A stretch of 41,573 nucleotides of DNA from an uncultured Clostridia bacterium (GCA_949948985.1 CATLIG010000020.1:1-41573), one strand, 5' to 3'; positions 1-8,695 are shown, counted from the first letter of the stretch. Notes: generated by a model not told the origin, from the sequence alone. Made by a program: numbers and translations.

Positions 1-3000
1 GACCCGCCTGAATACTGTGGAAGTTTTAAATCATTAGCTTTGAGATTTTGGAAATCGTTATAGGCTTCATCATATACAGATTTTAAAAGATTGTTTGAGA
101 AATCTTTGTCACTTAATCCAACTGCCTTACCAAGAGCTTCTCCGGCTTTGTATAAAGAAGAATTTTTTACACCGTCCATTCTTATGGCTAGCTGTGTAGC
201 AAAAGCAGTTTGATGTGCGGCGTTAGCTAAACGTTGAAGACTGTTAATTTTCTCCTCAACACTCAATCCTGTATTATTAAACTCAATATTAGCGGCTACA
301 AGTTTTGCCATTTCCAGTTTTGCGGTGTCACAGGCTCCCGCTTTTTCAATAAACGCTGTTGCGGTACCAGTAGCCACCGCGCTTAATTGTATGGAGTTGT
401 CTTTTGCAAATTGAGATTGTAATGCTTCTGCTTCTTTGGCGGCAGCAAGCCTTTGAGTTACAATTTCAGCGGCGTTTACAATACCGTTTTGCTCTAAATA
501 AGCTATTGCCGCGTTTTTATTTTCCTCATTAAGATTTTTAATCACATCCTGACCATAGAGCCACGCTCCGACTAAATCATTGAAAGCTGACTGACAGGCG
601 TTTACATCATCAGGGGATTTTGCTATTGTATTTGCGAAGTTTTCATACTCTTCCTTATACTTGCCAAAAGTCTCAATAAAGCTATCGTCAACAATACTTC
701 CAAAATCAAAATCCTCTTTGTCATATATGTCTGCGTATATTTTATCAAGCTGTGAAAATCCGTCGGTCAGTTTGTCAAGTTCTTTAAGAGTATATGCCGA
801 ATAAGAAGAGCTTTTTGATATTTCCTGAAGTCTTTTCTGCGCGTTGCTTAGTTCGTCTGTTGCTTCTGCTGCTTCTTTTTCAATTAAACCAAGTACACCA
901 TATTTATCAGCCAAAGTAATCAACATATTTGTAAGAGAAGCCGAAATACCATTTAATGAAGATGAGTTTGTATTTTCACCTAAAGTGATTCCTCCGATTA
1001 ATCCTGTGACTATGTTATCTCCGACTTTATAATTTGTTGTTCCTTCTGCGTCAATTTTTAAAATGTTATCAAAAGTAAGTCCTTTGCCATTAGTGGCGGC
1101 AGTTTTTAAAACTTCATTTATATATTCGGTCACATTATTCCGAGATAAAAAGACCGCGCCTTTATCTGTTTGAAGAATAGGAGAGTAGGTAATTTCACAA
1201 TCAGTATTACCATATTTAAATTTTTCAGACATTGCGTACACTGAACTTGCGGTTTCGATTTCAGGATTGAAATTCCAGCTTGCAAGTTCTTTTTCATATA
1301 ATTTTTTCAGTTCATCAGACCAAATAATAAATTTTCTTTTACTTACATCTATATTGCCGAACTTACTGGCTATTGAACCATCTTTAATGTTATTGATATA
1401 ATCATTAACAGCATCATTATCTAATCCAATTTTTTGTCCTTCTTTTCTAATCCAATCCCTTACGATTTTATTTCCGTCAACGATATTTGCTTTAGCATCA
1501 CGAACTTTGTCTTCTGCCAGTTTAACATCATCTTCTATATTTTTTATATCAATAAAAGATTTTTGTGTTGAGTTTTTGTTAAAGGTACCATTTTGCATTT
1601 GTTTAAATAAGTCAATGCACGTTTGAAGGGCAGGAGCAGTTTTCTCATCAGCGGTTTCGGCGGCTTTCTCTAATTGAGAAATAAGGTCATTCAGGCTTTC
1701 TTTTCGTACTTCTTCGAGTCCTTTTTGGAGTCCGGTAAAATCTTCATTTACAAGGTCTATATATTTGCCTAATTCAGGAAAATCTTTAAGCAAAGCCAAT
1801 ATTTCGGAATCATCAAAACTTTTGCCTTCCATAATCTTATCCATTGCACTGTCTATGGTTTTTACTGATTTTTGAGCAGCTTGTATTTGCTTATCAAATT
1901 GAGATAAATCTACACTTTTCTTAGGTAGATTTGATTTTGCTTCTTTTATTTTTTCAAGTAATTCATCCCATGATAATAAAGTATCTTTTTTTATTTCTAA
2001 ATTTGCGGCAATTTTTAAATCATCTAAGGAAAGTTTATCAAAAATAGAAAAATTATTTTTATCATTCATTTTTGTCATTGTTCTGTTTTGAAGTTCAGTA
2101 ATTTGATTTATCAAAGAATCCAGTCCAAATATTTTTTCTATTTCTTCATAATTAAATGAATAGCCTTTTTCTTTTAATGCTTTTTGGATAATTTGTATAT
2201 TTTGGGTAATTTGACGTTGAATTTCTGATGTTGAAATATTTTCATTTTTTATATCAAAGGAATATAAATCGTTAAATGCTTTTTTTACTTCAGGAGAACA
2301 TGATTCTATAAAATTAATTATATTTTTTACAAATGAATATAAATTTTGTTTTACAAACTCACCATCAGGATTGACTAAACCTAAATTATTTATAGTATTC
2401 TGATCCAAATTAGACAATACTGATGATATGTATTTTTTTTCATCTTCAGATAAATTTAAATATTTATTATCCCCTTTAAACATCATATCCAAAATATATT
2501 TTAGTTCTTCATATTGATTTGAGATTTTGTCTTCGTATGAAATAATAAGATTATCTAAATTATTTATAAAATCCTCATATTGTTCTGACGTAAAATCGTT
2601 TATCTGATCCCCGGTATAACCTATAATTAACTCTGTCATTTCAGGACTAGCATCCAAATGTGCACCAATGTCTTCAAAAACACCAACGCTGTTACTGCCA
2701 TCATTAAGATATTTGACTAAATCTTGTTTTGATTTATTTTTAATCCATTTTAATTGGCTTATTATTTGCTTAGAGCTCCATATTGATTTTACATCATCGA
2801 GGTCAAGCATTCCAAAAAGATCCTGAATTTGTGCAAGATTGGCAGCTAGAAAATTATTTACATTTCTGCCGCCAAGATCATTTGAGATACTATTGTTAAT
2901 ATTGTTTATCATATCATCAATAGTACCTTCGTCATTGCCCTTAGCTAAAAAATCCTTTGCCTGTTTTTGAATATATTTATCATATTCTTTATTTAAATTT

Positions 3001-3731
3001 TGTAATTGTCCCGAAGTAAAGCCAATCTTTTCGCCTTGTTCATTAAATTTTACCGTTAAATTTGGCATTAATTCTGAAATTTCCGAAATAATATTTTTAT
3101 ATTCTTTATATTGTTCATCTGAAAGGGAGATATTTTGTCCAAGCGCACCGACTCCCTGAGAAAGAGATAGGTATTTATCGTTTAATTCAGATATTGTATT
3201 TCTGCTTTTTGAAGTAGAAATACGAAATTCGTTTAATGAATTTGCCATACTATTGGATTTTTTTTCTGTTTCTTCAATAGAATTTGCTAAAGACTTAAGC
3301 CCTGAAATAGCTCCGCCTATAATCATTGATATTAAGGTGGCTGCTCCCATATTCAAAGCCATTGCGCCGAAACCTTTTAAAATACTTCCCGCCGTTTGTG
3401 TGAATTTTGCAAACCTTGTTGTTTCCTGTCCTGTGTCTTTGAGGTATTGTTTGTAGGTTGCTAGGTCTTTTGTGGCATAGTTGGTATCTCGCAGGAAGTT
3501 TTGGAGGGATTCATCGGCTAGGTTGTTTTGTTGAACAAAATTATTAAAACCGTTATTGTTTATAACATTAGCTATTTTTGTTGTTAAATCTCTATTTTGA
3601 TATCTTGCAAAAAAGTTATTTGCTTCTTCACTTACATCTGGAATTTTCTTTTTAAACAAATCTTTCCAAGTTGACCACTGATTATTTTTAGAATCATATT
3701 GTACTATCGTATATATTCTGTTATAATATTC
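1..3731 (-). CDS. Tape measure protein, C-terminal half (partial, open at window edge)
   Basis: This frame is open without a stop from 3731 to the first base and continues beyond the window. It encodes about 1240 residues rich in coiled coil (many E/K/L/N/Q heptads). A hydrophobic stretch sits early (GAMALNMGAATLISMIIGGA, around 3310-3370), as is common just after the core domain of Gram-positive phage tape measure proteins. There is no start codon with a ribosome site at its beginning. A TAG lies at 3732-3734 and no phage-like start precedes it. It therefore looks like the continuation of the N-terminal half at 10891-14685, separated from it by about 7.2 kb. The family sets tail length and is cleaved or packed inside the tail tube. 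The true junction lies somewhere between 3731 and about 3650. Being a tail protein is well supported; being the same gene as the distal half is inference. Confidence 0.75.
3699..3727 (+). promoter_or_regulatory. Sigma-70 type promoter for the zinc-ribbon gene
   Basis: A -35 box TTGTAC (3699-3704) and a -10 box TATAAT (3722-3727) are separated by exactly 17 bp, about 55 bp upstream of the ATG at 3782. The promoter overlaps the start of the tape measure C-terminal half on the other strand, so it marks the left edge of the inserted cargo. Confidence 0.7.
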
Positions 3732-3765
3732 CTATAAAATATTGCTTCCGACAATAATTTATAGG
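3731..3765. repeat. Near-perfect inverted repeat at the cargo/tape-measure boundary
   Basis: CCTATAAAATATTG and CAATAATTTATAGG face each other across a 7-base centre, CTTCCGA. All but one of the 14 arm positions pair. It lies at the predicted transcription start of the zinc-ribbon gene, so it could be an operator or a 5'-UTR hairpin. It also sits exactly where tape measure coding resumes, so it could be a recombination end. Confidence 0.6.
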
Positions 3766-3781
3766 ATAGGAGTGAAAGTAT

Positions 3782-4198
3782 ATGAAAAGATATTGTTATG
3801 TTTGCGGTTATGAAACAGAAGACGATTCTATAATAGAATGTCCAGATTGTTTATGTAGTAAAGATGTTTTTGTAAAATCAAAAGATGAAATTCCTCTTAG
3901 ACAACTTTTAGATTTTAATTTATTTGATAAATCTGTTTATAACTCAATGCTTGAGCTTAAAGAAAAAGATCCAATAGAATATCAAATAAAATTAAAAAAA
4001 TTTCAATTACTTAGAGAACAACAAAAACAAGCACAGCAGCAAGCACGTCAGGCACAAAAGTCACAAATTAAATGTCCCCGCTGCGGTGCTACATCAATAG
4101 CTACAGTAAATAGAGGCTTTTCATTTTGGACTGGATTTCTTGGAAGCGGAAGTCCACGTAATGTGTGTCAAAAATGTGGGCATAAATGGAAGCCTTGA
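3782..4198 (+). CDS. Double zinc-ribbon protein, probable lysogeny accessory gene
   Basis: A protein of 138 residues with two pairs of zinc-binding cysteines. The N-terminal cluster is CYVC (5-8) and CPDC (20-23); the C-terminal cluster is CPRC (about 98-101) and CQKC (about 129-132). Between them is a charged, glutamine-rich helix ([11 protein letters not shown]). The end of the protein ([19 protein letters not shown]) resembles a short zinc-ribbon tail common in small Bacillota proteins; its function is not known to me. It has a good ribosome site (GGATAGGAGTGA), its own promoter (3699-3727) and its own terminator (4227-4270). It runs against the phage genes, as expected of a gene expressed in the prophage state. 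Confidence 0.8.
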   Translation: MKRYCYVCGYETEDDSIIECPDCLCSKDVFVKSKDEIPLRQLLDFNLFDKSVYNSMLELKEKDPIEYQIKLKKFQLLREQQKQAQQQARQAQKSQIKCPRCGATSIATVNRGFSFWTGFLGSGSPRNVCQKCGHKWKP

Positions 4199-4226
4199 AA
4201 GTAGAATAGGGCAGATACATAATTTA

Positions 4227-4270
4227 AAGGAGTACACTGCTTAATAAATGTAATGTACTCCTTATCTTTT
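4227..4270 (+). terminator. Rho-independent terminator after the zinc-ribbon gene
   Basis: A 10-bp perfect stem (AAGGAGTACA with TGTACTCCTT) with a 17-base loop, followed by the T-rich ATCTTTT. It lies between two convergent genes (stops at 4198 and 4291). Confidence 0.7.
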
Positions 4271-4290
4271 ACCTAATTATGTAGTTTAGA

Positions 4291-5052
4291 CTATTTATTT
4301 GTACCATATACCCACTCATTAATAAAATTTTTTGCCTTTTCAAAGTAAAATGGATTTAAGTCTTTATAACTTCCGCAAAAAAAATATTTTTTGAAATCAT
4401 TCCATAAATTTATAAAATAACTTTTCGCATAAACTCTGTATTTTTCTGAATGTGCGCCGCCTAGCAGTAAATTAATTCTGTCTTTAGCTATTTTATATAA
4501 TTTTTGCTGCTGTTGTGTATTGATAGTAGATGTATCAATGATTTGTAACGCTAGTTTTTCTATTCGCTCCATTATCTCTGAGTGGTGATTAATAGAGCAA
4601 TTAACTGCATCAAAGCGGAATTTCAAATCGGATATGTCACCTTTGATGTTGAGGTCAGTATGTAGTTTTTCTTTTTGCTCATTTGTTTCATAAAATGCTT
4701 TGTGAAGTGTGTCTGCCGCTTCGAGTTGGTATTTCTCTAATTTATTAAATACATCTGGTATATCTTCCTGCATTTTCTTTGTAAGCGTAATTTTTGCAAA
4801 CCACAAGGGAACAAATTTTTCATTTAAACAATATGTATTTTGTTCTCCGCCGTTTGTAGGGAGTCCGAATTTTCGGACCCCTTTAGAAAGAACTTTGTCT
4901 ATTCTAATTTTTTCACCTTGTTGTCTAATACGTCTTTCGTTAAATCCAAGCTCTTTGCAAGTATGGGTTATTGAAAGCCAAACATTTCCATTTTCGTCTT
5001 TAACACCTAATAAAGTGTCATTGTAAAAAGGTATTTCTCTTGTTTCAATCAT
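4291..5052 (-). CDS. Phage antirepressor, P22_AR_N plus ORF6C-type C-terminus
   Basis: A protein of 253 residues. The N-terminal part (IPFYNDTLLGVKDENGNVW and a following CKELGF helix) matches the P22 antirepressor N-terminal family. The C-terminal 75 residues (QQQKLYKIAKDRINLL ... YAKSYFINLWNDFKKYF) resemble the ORF6C domain found at the end of many such proteins. Family members bind phage repressors or DNA and help switch to lytic growth. The ATG has a good ribosome site (AAAGGAGTGA, spacing about 8). An inverted repeat GTTAACAT/ATGTTAAA lies upstream at 5078-5108. Unlike the other antirepressors at the right of the window, this one sits inside the tape measure insertion. Confidence 0.85.
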   Translation of the reverse strand: MIETREIPFYNDTLLGVKDENGNVWLSITHTCKELGFNERRIRQQGEKIRIDKVLSKGVRKFGLPTNGGEQNTYCLNEKFVPLWFAKITLTKKMQEDIPDVFNKLEKYQLEAADTLHKAFYETNEQKEKLHTDLNIKGDISDLKFRFDAVNCSINHHSEIMERIEKLALQIIDTSTINTQQQQKLYKIAKDRINLLLGGAHSEKYRVYAKSYFINLWNDFKKYFFCGSYKDLNPFYFEKAKNFINEWVYGTNK

Positions 5053-5077
5053 TGTGAAAAATCACTCCTTTACTAAT

Positions 5078-5108
5078 GTTAACATATAGTTTATATTACC
5101 ATGTTAAA
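5078..5108. promoter_or_regulatory. Inverted repeat upstream of the antirepressor (candidate operator)
   Basis: GTTAACAT and ATGTTAAA are spaced by about 14 AT-rich bases. They lie between the antirepressor start (5052) and the divergent small-RNA promoter (5121). Position and symmetry suit an operator controlling the minus-strand gene. No binding protein can be named. Confidence 0.4.
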
Positions 5109-5120
5109 GTTGATATAACC

Positions 5121-5149
5121 TTGACTAATTAGTAAAAAAGTGATATTAT
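5121..5149 (+). promoter_or_regulatory. Extended -10 promoter for a short transcript
   Basis: -35 TTGACT (5121-5126), a 17-bp spacer, -10 TATTAT (5144-5149) and a TG one base before the -10. No gene of normal size follows on this strand. A T-tailed hairpin ends about 85 bases downstream, which suggests a small RNA. Confidence 0.65.
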
Positions 5150-5156
5150 CTAATTA

Positions 5157-5242
5157 TAAAAGGTATATCATATGTAACTGTGGTAAACCTTGGAGAAAAG
5201 TTGATTGTGTTTCTTGGTCGGAGTGCAATCAACTATTTTTTT
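5157..5242 (+). ncRNA. Candidate small RNA (about 85 nt) antisense to the RHH gene end
   Basis: The segment begins about 7 bases after a strong promoter (5121-5149). It ends in an intrinsic terminator: AGTTGATTG (5199-5207) pairs with CAATCAACT (5226-5234), followed by seven T. No convincing open reading frame with an ATG lies in it. The transcript's 3' end overlaps the last bases of the ribbon-helix-helix gene (stop at 5233) on the opposite strand, so it could act as an antisense regulator. It could also be the remnant leader of a lost gene. Confidence 0.5.
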
Positions 5243-5385
5243 GTTTTCTCTCTTTCAACTAAAATCATTCTGACTAAATTTGAAAAATTTGTTCCTTTTT
5301 CTTTAGCTTCATTTTCTAATGATTCTTCTAGTTCTTTTGAGATATAAACAGATTTTCTGATTTGATTTTGTTTAGGTTTTGCCAC
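5233..5385 (-). CDS. Small ribbon-helix-helix DNA-binding regulator
   Basis: A protein of 50 residues when started at the GTG at 5385, which follows a strong ribosome site (AAAGGAGGT, spacing about 7). A nearby ATG is out of frame. The pattern KSVYISKELEESLENEAKEK, then a turn and NFSNLVRMILVERE, fits the strand-helix-helix layout of Arc/CopG-type repressors. These act as dimers on operator DNA, often controlling plasmid copy number or toxin-antitoxin operons. It sits between the type I toxin locus and the antirepressor, and may control either. The fold is well supported; the target is unknown. Confidence 0.75.
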   Translation of the reverse strand: MAKPKQNQIRKSVYISKELEESLENEAKEKGTNFSNLVRMILVEREKTKK

Positions 5386-5602
5386 ATAATTACCTCCTTT
5401 AACTAAGTCATAGTATATCATTTTAACAGGTACTTGTCAACATCTTTTTCAAGAGTTTTTAATCTATTATAGATTTTATTAAAGGATTTAAATATGGAAG
5501 ATAAAATTAAAATTTATATTAAATCATACAACAAAAAAGACTGCCATTACGACAATCTTTTCACATCCATACATTTATTACCCAAAAATCCAAATAAAAG
5601 TA

Positions 5603-5631
5603 TTTACATTCGACAAATTTTCCAGTATAAT
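5603..5631 (+). promoter_or_regulatory. Promoter of the type I toxin mRNA
   Basis: -35 TTTACA (5603-5608), a 17-bp spacer and -10 TATAAT (5626-5631). The predicted start at about 5638 places a 58-base leader before the toxin ATG. That leader contains the inverted repeat that matches the distal part of the locus. Confidence 0.7.
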
Positions 5632-5695
5632 GTAAAAAGACACTTTGCTAAAGGGTTGGTCGGTCGAGCCTCCATTGAAAAGGAGGTGAGGCATT

Positions 5696-5806
5696 ATGAC
5701 TATAATAGACGCTGTTTGTTTGATATATGCAGTTAAATATTTATTATTTATTCTGCAATATAAAACTCTGACGTTTAAGAATAGACATAAAAAAGACCGC
5801 CCTTAA
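5696..5806 (+). CDS. Type I toxin, small hydrophobic holin-like peptide
   Basis: A peptide of 36 residues beginning MTIIDAVCLIYAVKYLLF: a hydrophobic single-span segment followed by a basic tail (KNRHKKDRP). This matches the layout of the putative holin-like toxins of Bacillota type I systems, which insert in the membrane when freed from their antisense RNA. The ribosome site AAGGAGGTG is very strong and is sequestered in a hairpin. The gene has its own promoter (5603-5631), a terminator overlapping its stop, and a convergent antisense promoter at 5939-5967. It was too short for ordinary gene callers. Family assignment rests on size, composition and locus structure. Confidence 0.75.
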   Translation: MTIIDAVCLIYAVKYLLFILQYKTLTFKNRHKKDRP

Positions 5807-5833
5807 TCGCAAATAGGTTTGCGGTCTTAATTT
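5793..5833 (+). terminator. Terminator of the type I toxin mRNA
   Basis: AAGACCGC pairs with GCGGTCTT at 5821-5828, followed by AATTTTGT. The stop codon of the toxin lies within the hairpin, which is typical of compact type I toxin genes. Confidence 0.6.
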
Positions 5834-5938
5834 TGTAGGTGAAATTCCTACATATATTAAACGCCGACCGACCACCTTTTAAGTGGGTGTCTGAGAGAAG
5901 CGGGTATTGACGTACTCGCTTTTTCTCTTTGTAATTAT

Positions 5939-5967
5939 ATTATACAGCATATTGGTAATAAAAGCAA
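5939..5967 (-). promoter_or_regulatory. Promoter of the antisense antitoxin RNA
   Basis: Read on the minus strand: -35 TTGCTT (5962-5967), a 17-bp spacer and -10 TATAAT (5939-5944). No protein gene starts downstream on this strand before 5385, so the transcript is most likely the antitoxin RNA. Confidence 0.65.
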
Positions 5968-6164
5968 TAATTTCTTTTAAATTTTTCGGGTATTTTATTA
6001 TTATTATTTAGTTTATATGTATTATGTAAATCTACTATACTTTTCTCTAAATAACTATCAATATTAAAAAGTGATAAAACTTATATTGCATTTGTAAATA
6101 AATATTTTAATAATTATAATAAAAGTAAATTAGTGTTTTAATTATATAAATTCTTTAAAAATAT
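5968..6164. other. AT-rich intergenic stretch without recognisable gene
   Basis: Very AT-rich sequence between the antitoxin promoter and the end of the nuclease gene. I see no ribosome site with a usable frame, no strong hairpin and no promoter with good spacing. Confidence 0.5.
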
Positions 6165-7252
6165 TTACAAGGTGTAAAACATTTCAAATGTTGAAGTTGG
6201 GCTATTATTAGCGATTTGAAAAATTTTATATTCTATATATTGTAGTAAATTTACTTTTTTATCTATAATATACTCTAAATCTTTGTCACAACATGTAATA
6301 ATTATTTGTTGATTTTTAGTATTTTTTCTTATTAAATAATGTTCTCTAGAAATTTCAAAACATGTTTTAGTAGCATTCTTTCTTCCAAATACAATACCAA
6401 ACTGCATATTATTTGCATTCATTATACTTTCAAGTTTATTAATATAAGTATTATTTGGTTTATTATTTGGTTCATTTTTGCATTCAATAATAAAGCATGG
6501 AGCTAGATAGTTAAAAACAGATAAAAATACTGTATTAACTCCACATAATAAACTACAATCGAATTGATTTGTTTTAGTTTTTACATTATTAGTCCCATTA
6601 ACGTATTTTATTTGGTTAAATATTTCTAAAATTAGAATTTCGAAAGCTTTTCCTTTAGCTGTTGTATTTTTATAATTTAAATCAAGTTTATTTCTTAATT
6701 CATTAAATTTTTTATATGCCGATTCACTGGGGTTATAAAAAGCTTCATATAAAGAAATTTTATCATTAGAGAGTGAATCGGCTTCAGAAAAATTTATTCT
6801 TGGGCTTTTATTTTGATTTAATTTTTCATTTATTGCTTCTGCAAGTTCTCTTTCAGTAGCATCCGGCTGTAATATTACTTTGTAAGCACTATAAATATAC
6901 TCAGGTGAAATGGATTTATTTTCTTCACATTCACTACAATATATAGGTTCAACTAATATATGAGCTATTTTATTTTTTGTGATAGTAGCCAAATTATAGT
7001 CGCAATCAGGACATTTACCAAATAATATTTTTCAAGAATACCTTGTTCTTCCGAAAACTTTAGAATAAGTTTTGCAAACGAATATTTTATTCCAAGCATA
7101 GATGAAACTGCAGAAGCAGTAATATTTTTTTGATTATTTTTTGGTAAAGTAGCAAGCCAATAATCAAAGTTTTCAACAAGATTTGGATTTAAAGTATCAG
7201 TAATTGTCAAAAATTGCTTGTAAAACATTTTGTATATCAGCCTCCTCTGCAT
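6165..7252 (-). pseudogene. Winged-helix, zinc-ribbon and PD-(D/E)XK nuclease protein, frameshifted
   Basis: Two overlapping frames form one protein of about 360 residues if one A is restored in the AAA at 7014-7016. The first frame gives a winged-helix-like segment (ITASAVSSMLGIKYSFAKLI) ending ILEKYYLV. The second continues KCPDCDYNLATI and then YCSEC, completing a four-cysteine zinc ribbon split by the frameshift. The C-terminal half has the spaced motif of a PD-(D/E)XK (Mrr-like) nuclease: E in GKAFEILILEIF, D in NQFDCSL, and E-x-K in CFIIECKN. The gene overlaps the end of the 399-residue gene, so the two are translationally coupled. A DNA- or RNA-cutting effector in a defence pair is the likely role. 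The frameshift may be real decay, programmed, or a sequencing error; the second ORF alone (6165-6992) keeps the nuclease part. Confidence 0.65.
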
Positions 7253-8396
7253 ATTGCATAGTTTTTACATACCCATAATTTTTATGCATGCCAAGTTTAA
7301 CAAGAAATGTTTTTTGAAAATTATTATTATTTCTATGTTTGAAAATTAAATTTAAATGATTGCATTTTTTGTTTTTTACTATAGCTTTTTTACAATCAAA
7401 AAAAGCTTCTGTACATTGTAATGGTACATCTTTATCAGAAACTGTATCTATTTTTGTAAGTTCGATATCATCATCAGCACTTATTTTAATAAGATAGGCA
7501 GGTCTATCTTTAAATATATTCTCATTATTCCCATTAATTGAAATAAATTTTTCTACAAATATTTCCATATCTATAATAGCTTTTGGTTTATTTCTTATGT
7601 CAAGATTTAAACTAGAAAAAATTTTATCTACAAAATTTTCTATCAAAAAATTTTGTGAACTAATTTTTTCTGTTACACTTTTAGGAGTAAAAGAATATTG
7701 TATATATAATTTATAAAGCATTTGAGAAATTTCACTTTTAACAATTTTATTATTATCTTCTGTTTTAAATTCAAAAATTTTAATAATTTCATCTATTATT
7801 TTTACAGCATATGTCATTGTATTAATTTTTTTATCTTTTTTAAGAGAATAGTCATTTTTGTTATATTGATATAATGTAGATTTTGCTTTTTCTCGACTAA
7901 TAATAAATCCTTTATCCAGATAAATTTCAATAAATACTGGAAAAGTTAGTGCTTCTCCTAATTCTCCTTGTTCTCCACATAAAAATAATATTGAATACGT
8001 AAAATCTATTTTTATTACTTCTTTTTTTTCATTTGTAATTATTTTATATTCAATCATTGTTTGTTTTTCTGTATTTTTATATGCAAGAATATTTTTCATA
8101 GGACAGTTAACAAATGTGTTTTTAATTGTATTTTCTATCAATTTATAATTTTTACGCCATTTTTCGAAATTATTTATTTTTTTATAACAAATTTCTTTAC
8201 TTCCTTCTTTAACTATTTTTGATAACCAGTTTATTGTTTCTTTTTTAGTATCTTCATTTTGATTAGCAAAATCTTCAATTGCTTTTATGTAGTCTGCTCT
8301 ATTATCTACTAATTTTAATTTATGTTCTTTTAAAAATTGTCGCATAATATGATTTTGTAAATAATCATCTTTGTCAAAAAAATATGGTATATTCAT
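7197..8396 (-). CDS. Unrecognised protein paired with the nuclease gene (candidate defence partner)
   Basis: A protein of 399 residues that I do not recognise. It is soluble-looking, lysine- and asparagine-rich, and has no membrane segment, Walker motif or zinc cluster. The N-terminus (FFDKDDYLQNHIMRQFLKEH) and a segment WLSKIVKEGSKEICYKKI look like conserved helical blocks. A cysteine-bearing stretch (LFLCGEQGELGEALTFPVF) follows near residue 140. The ATG has a ribosome site (GTGAGGGATTA). The 3' end overlaps the nuclease gene by up to 56 bases. Genes co-translated with a PD-(D/E)XK effector are often sensors or regulators of the nuclease, and that is my inference here. The coding DNA is far more AT-rich than the phage structural genes, which suggests separate acquisition. 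Confidence 0.7.
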   Translation of the reverse strand: MNIPYFFDKDDYLQNHIMRQFLKEHKLKLVDNRADYIKAIEDFANQNEDTKKETINWLSKIVKEGSKEICYKKINNFEKWRKNYKLIENTIKNTFVNCPMKNILAYKNTEKQTMIEYKIITNEKKEVIKIDFTYSILFLCGEQGELGEALTFPVFIEIYLDKGFIISREKAKSTLYQYNKNDYSLKKDKKINTMTYAVKIIDEIIKIFEFKTEDNNKIVKSEISQMLYKLYIQYSFTPKSVTEKISSQNFLIENFVDKIFSSLNLDIRNKPKAIIDMEIFVEKFISINGNNENIFKDRPAYLIKISADDDIELTKIDTVSDKDVPLQCTEAFFDCKKAIVKNKKCNHLNLIFKHRNNNNFQKTFLVKLGMHKNYGYVKTMQYAEEADIQNVLQAIFDNY

Positions 8397-8640
8397 TTTT
8401 AATCCCTCACTTTAATATTACCATATCATATAATAAGAAAAAAAACAACTATAAAATGTAATTATAAGTAAATAATAGTAAAAAATACAATAATAAATAA
8501 AAAAATTTATTTAAGTTTTATATATTTCAATTTTAGTTGATAACAAAATTTTAACATAATGTTTTCGGAAGTCATCTATAAAAAATAAAGAAACTATTTA
8601 TTTTCTTCTTAATCTTTTAAAAATTACCGAATGTACAACA
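8397..8640. other. AT-rich intergenic region with one copy of a 25-bp repeat
   Basis: The leader of the 399-residue gene. It contains the repeat copy at 8555-8579 and otherwise long A/T runs. On the minus strand the repeat opens a tiny frame, MTSENIM..., with no ribosome site. Nothing else is recognisable. Confidence 0.5.
8555..8579. repeat. 25-bp direct repeat, copy 1
   Basis: Identical over 25 bases to 10465-10489 (core GTTTTCGGAAGTCATCTAT). The flanks of the two copies are unrelated. Read on the minus strand both copies encode the start of a short frame, MTSENIM. The two copies bracket a 1.9-kb segment with the membrane protein and three small genes. Confidence 0.85.
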
Positions 8641-8666
8641 AAAAAACGTCTCAAAAGAGACGTTTT
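8641..8666 (-). terminator. Rho-independent terminator (minus strand) below the membrane protein gene
   Basis: On the minus strand AAAACGTCTC, a TTTT loop and GAGACGTTTTTTT form a perfect hairpin with a T tail, 30 bases after the stop of the gene at 8696. It would block read-through from the tape measure N-terminal half into the nuclease operon and the tape measure C-terminal half. Confidence 0.75.
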
Positions 8667-8695
8667 ACGGGTTCTGCAATATAGAGCTCTGACGT

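Larger units (their letters stand above)
5638..5890 (+). ncRNA. Type I toxin mRNA with long-range 5'/3' pairing
   Basis: The leader segment around 5650-5668 (AAGGGTTGGTCGGTC) is complementary to 5866-5882 (GACCGACCACCTTTT) beyond the toxin, allowing the mRNA ends to pair. The ribosome site AAGGAGG is also locked in a local hairpin with GCCTCC (5668-5673). Both are usual ways to keep type I toxin mRNAs untranslated. A terminator hairpin (AAGACCGC with GCGGTCTT) lies at 5793-5828. Confidence 0.6.
5660..5932 (-). ncRNA. Antisense antitoxin RNA of the type I module (extent predicted)
   Basis: A minus-strand promoter at 5939-5967 would start an RNA near 5932 that runs back through the 3' part of the toxin message and possibly its coding region. 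Its 5' region contains GAAGCGAGTACG and the complement of the repeat at 5866-5882. The start is well defined by the promoter; the 3' end is a guess. Convergent, overlapping transcription is the usual layout of par/RatA-type antitoxins. Confidence 0.55.

Noticed and set aside
5494-5736. 80-codon plus-strand ORF across the toxin promoter
   Set aside because: It covers the toxin promoter, leader repeat and ribosome site, has no ribosome site of its own and shows no protein-like pattern.
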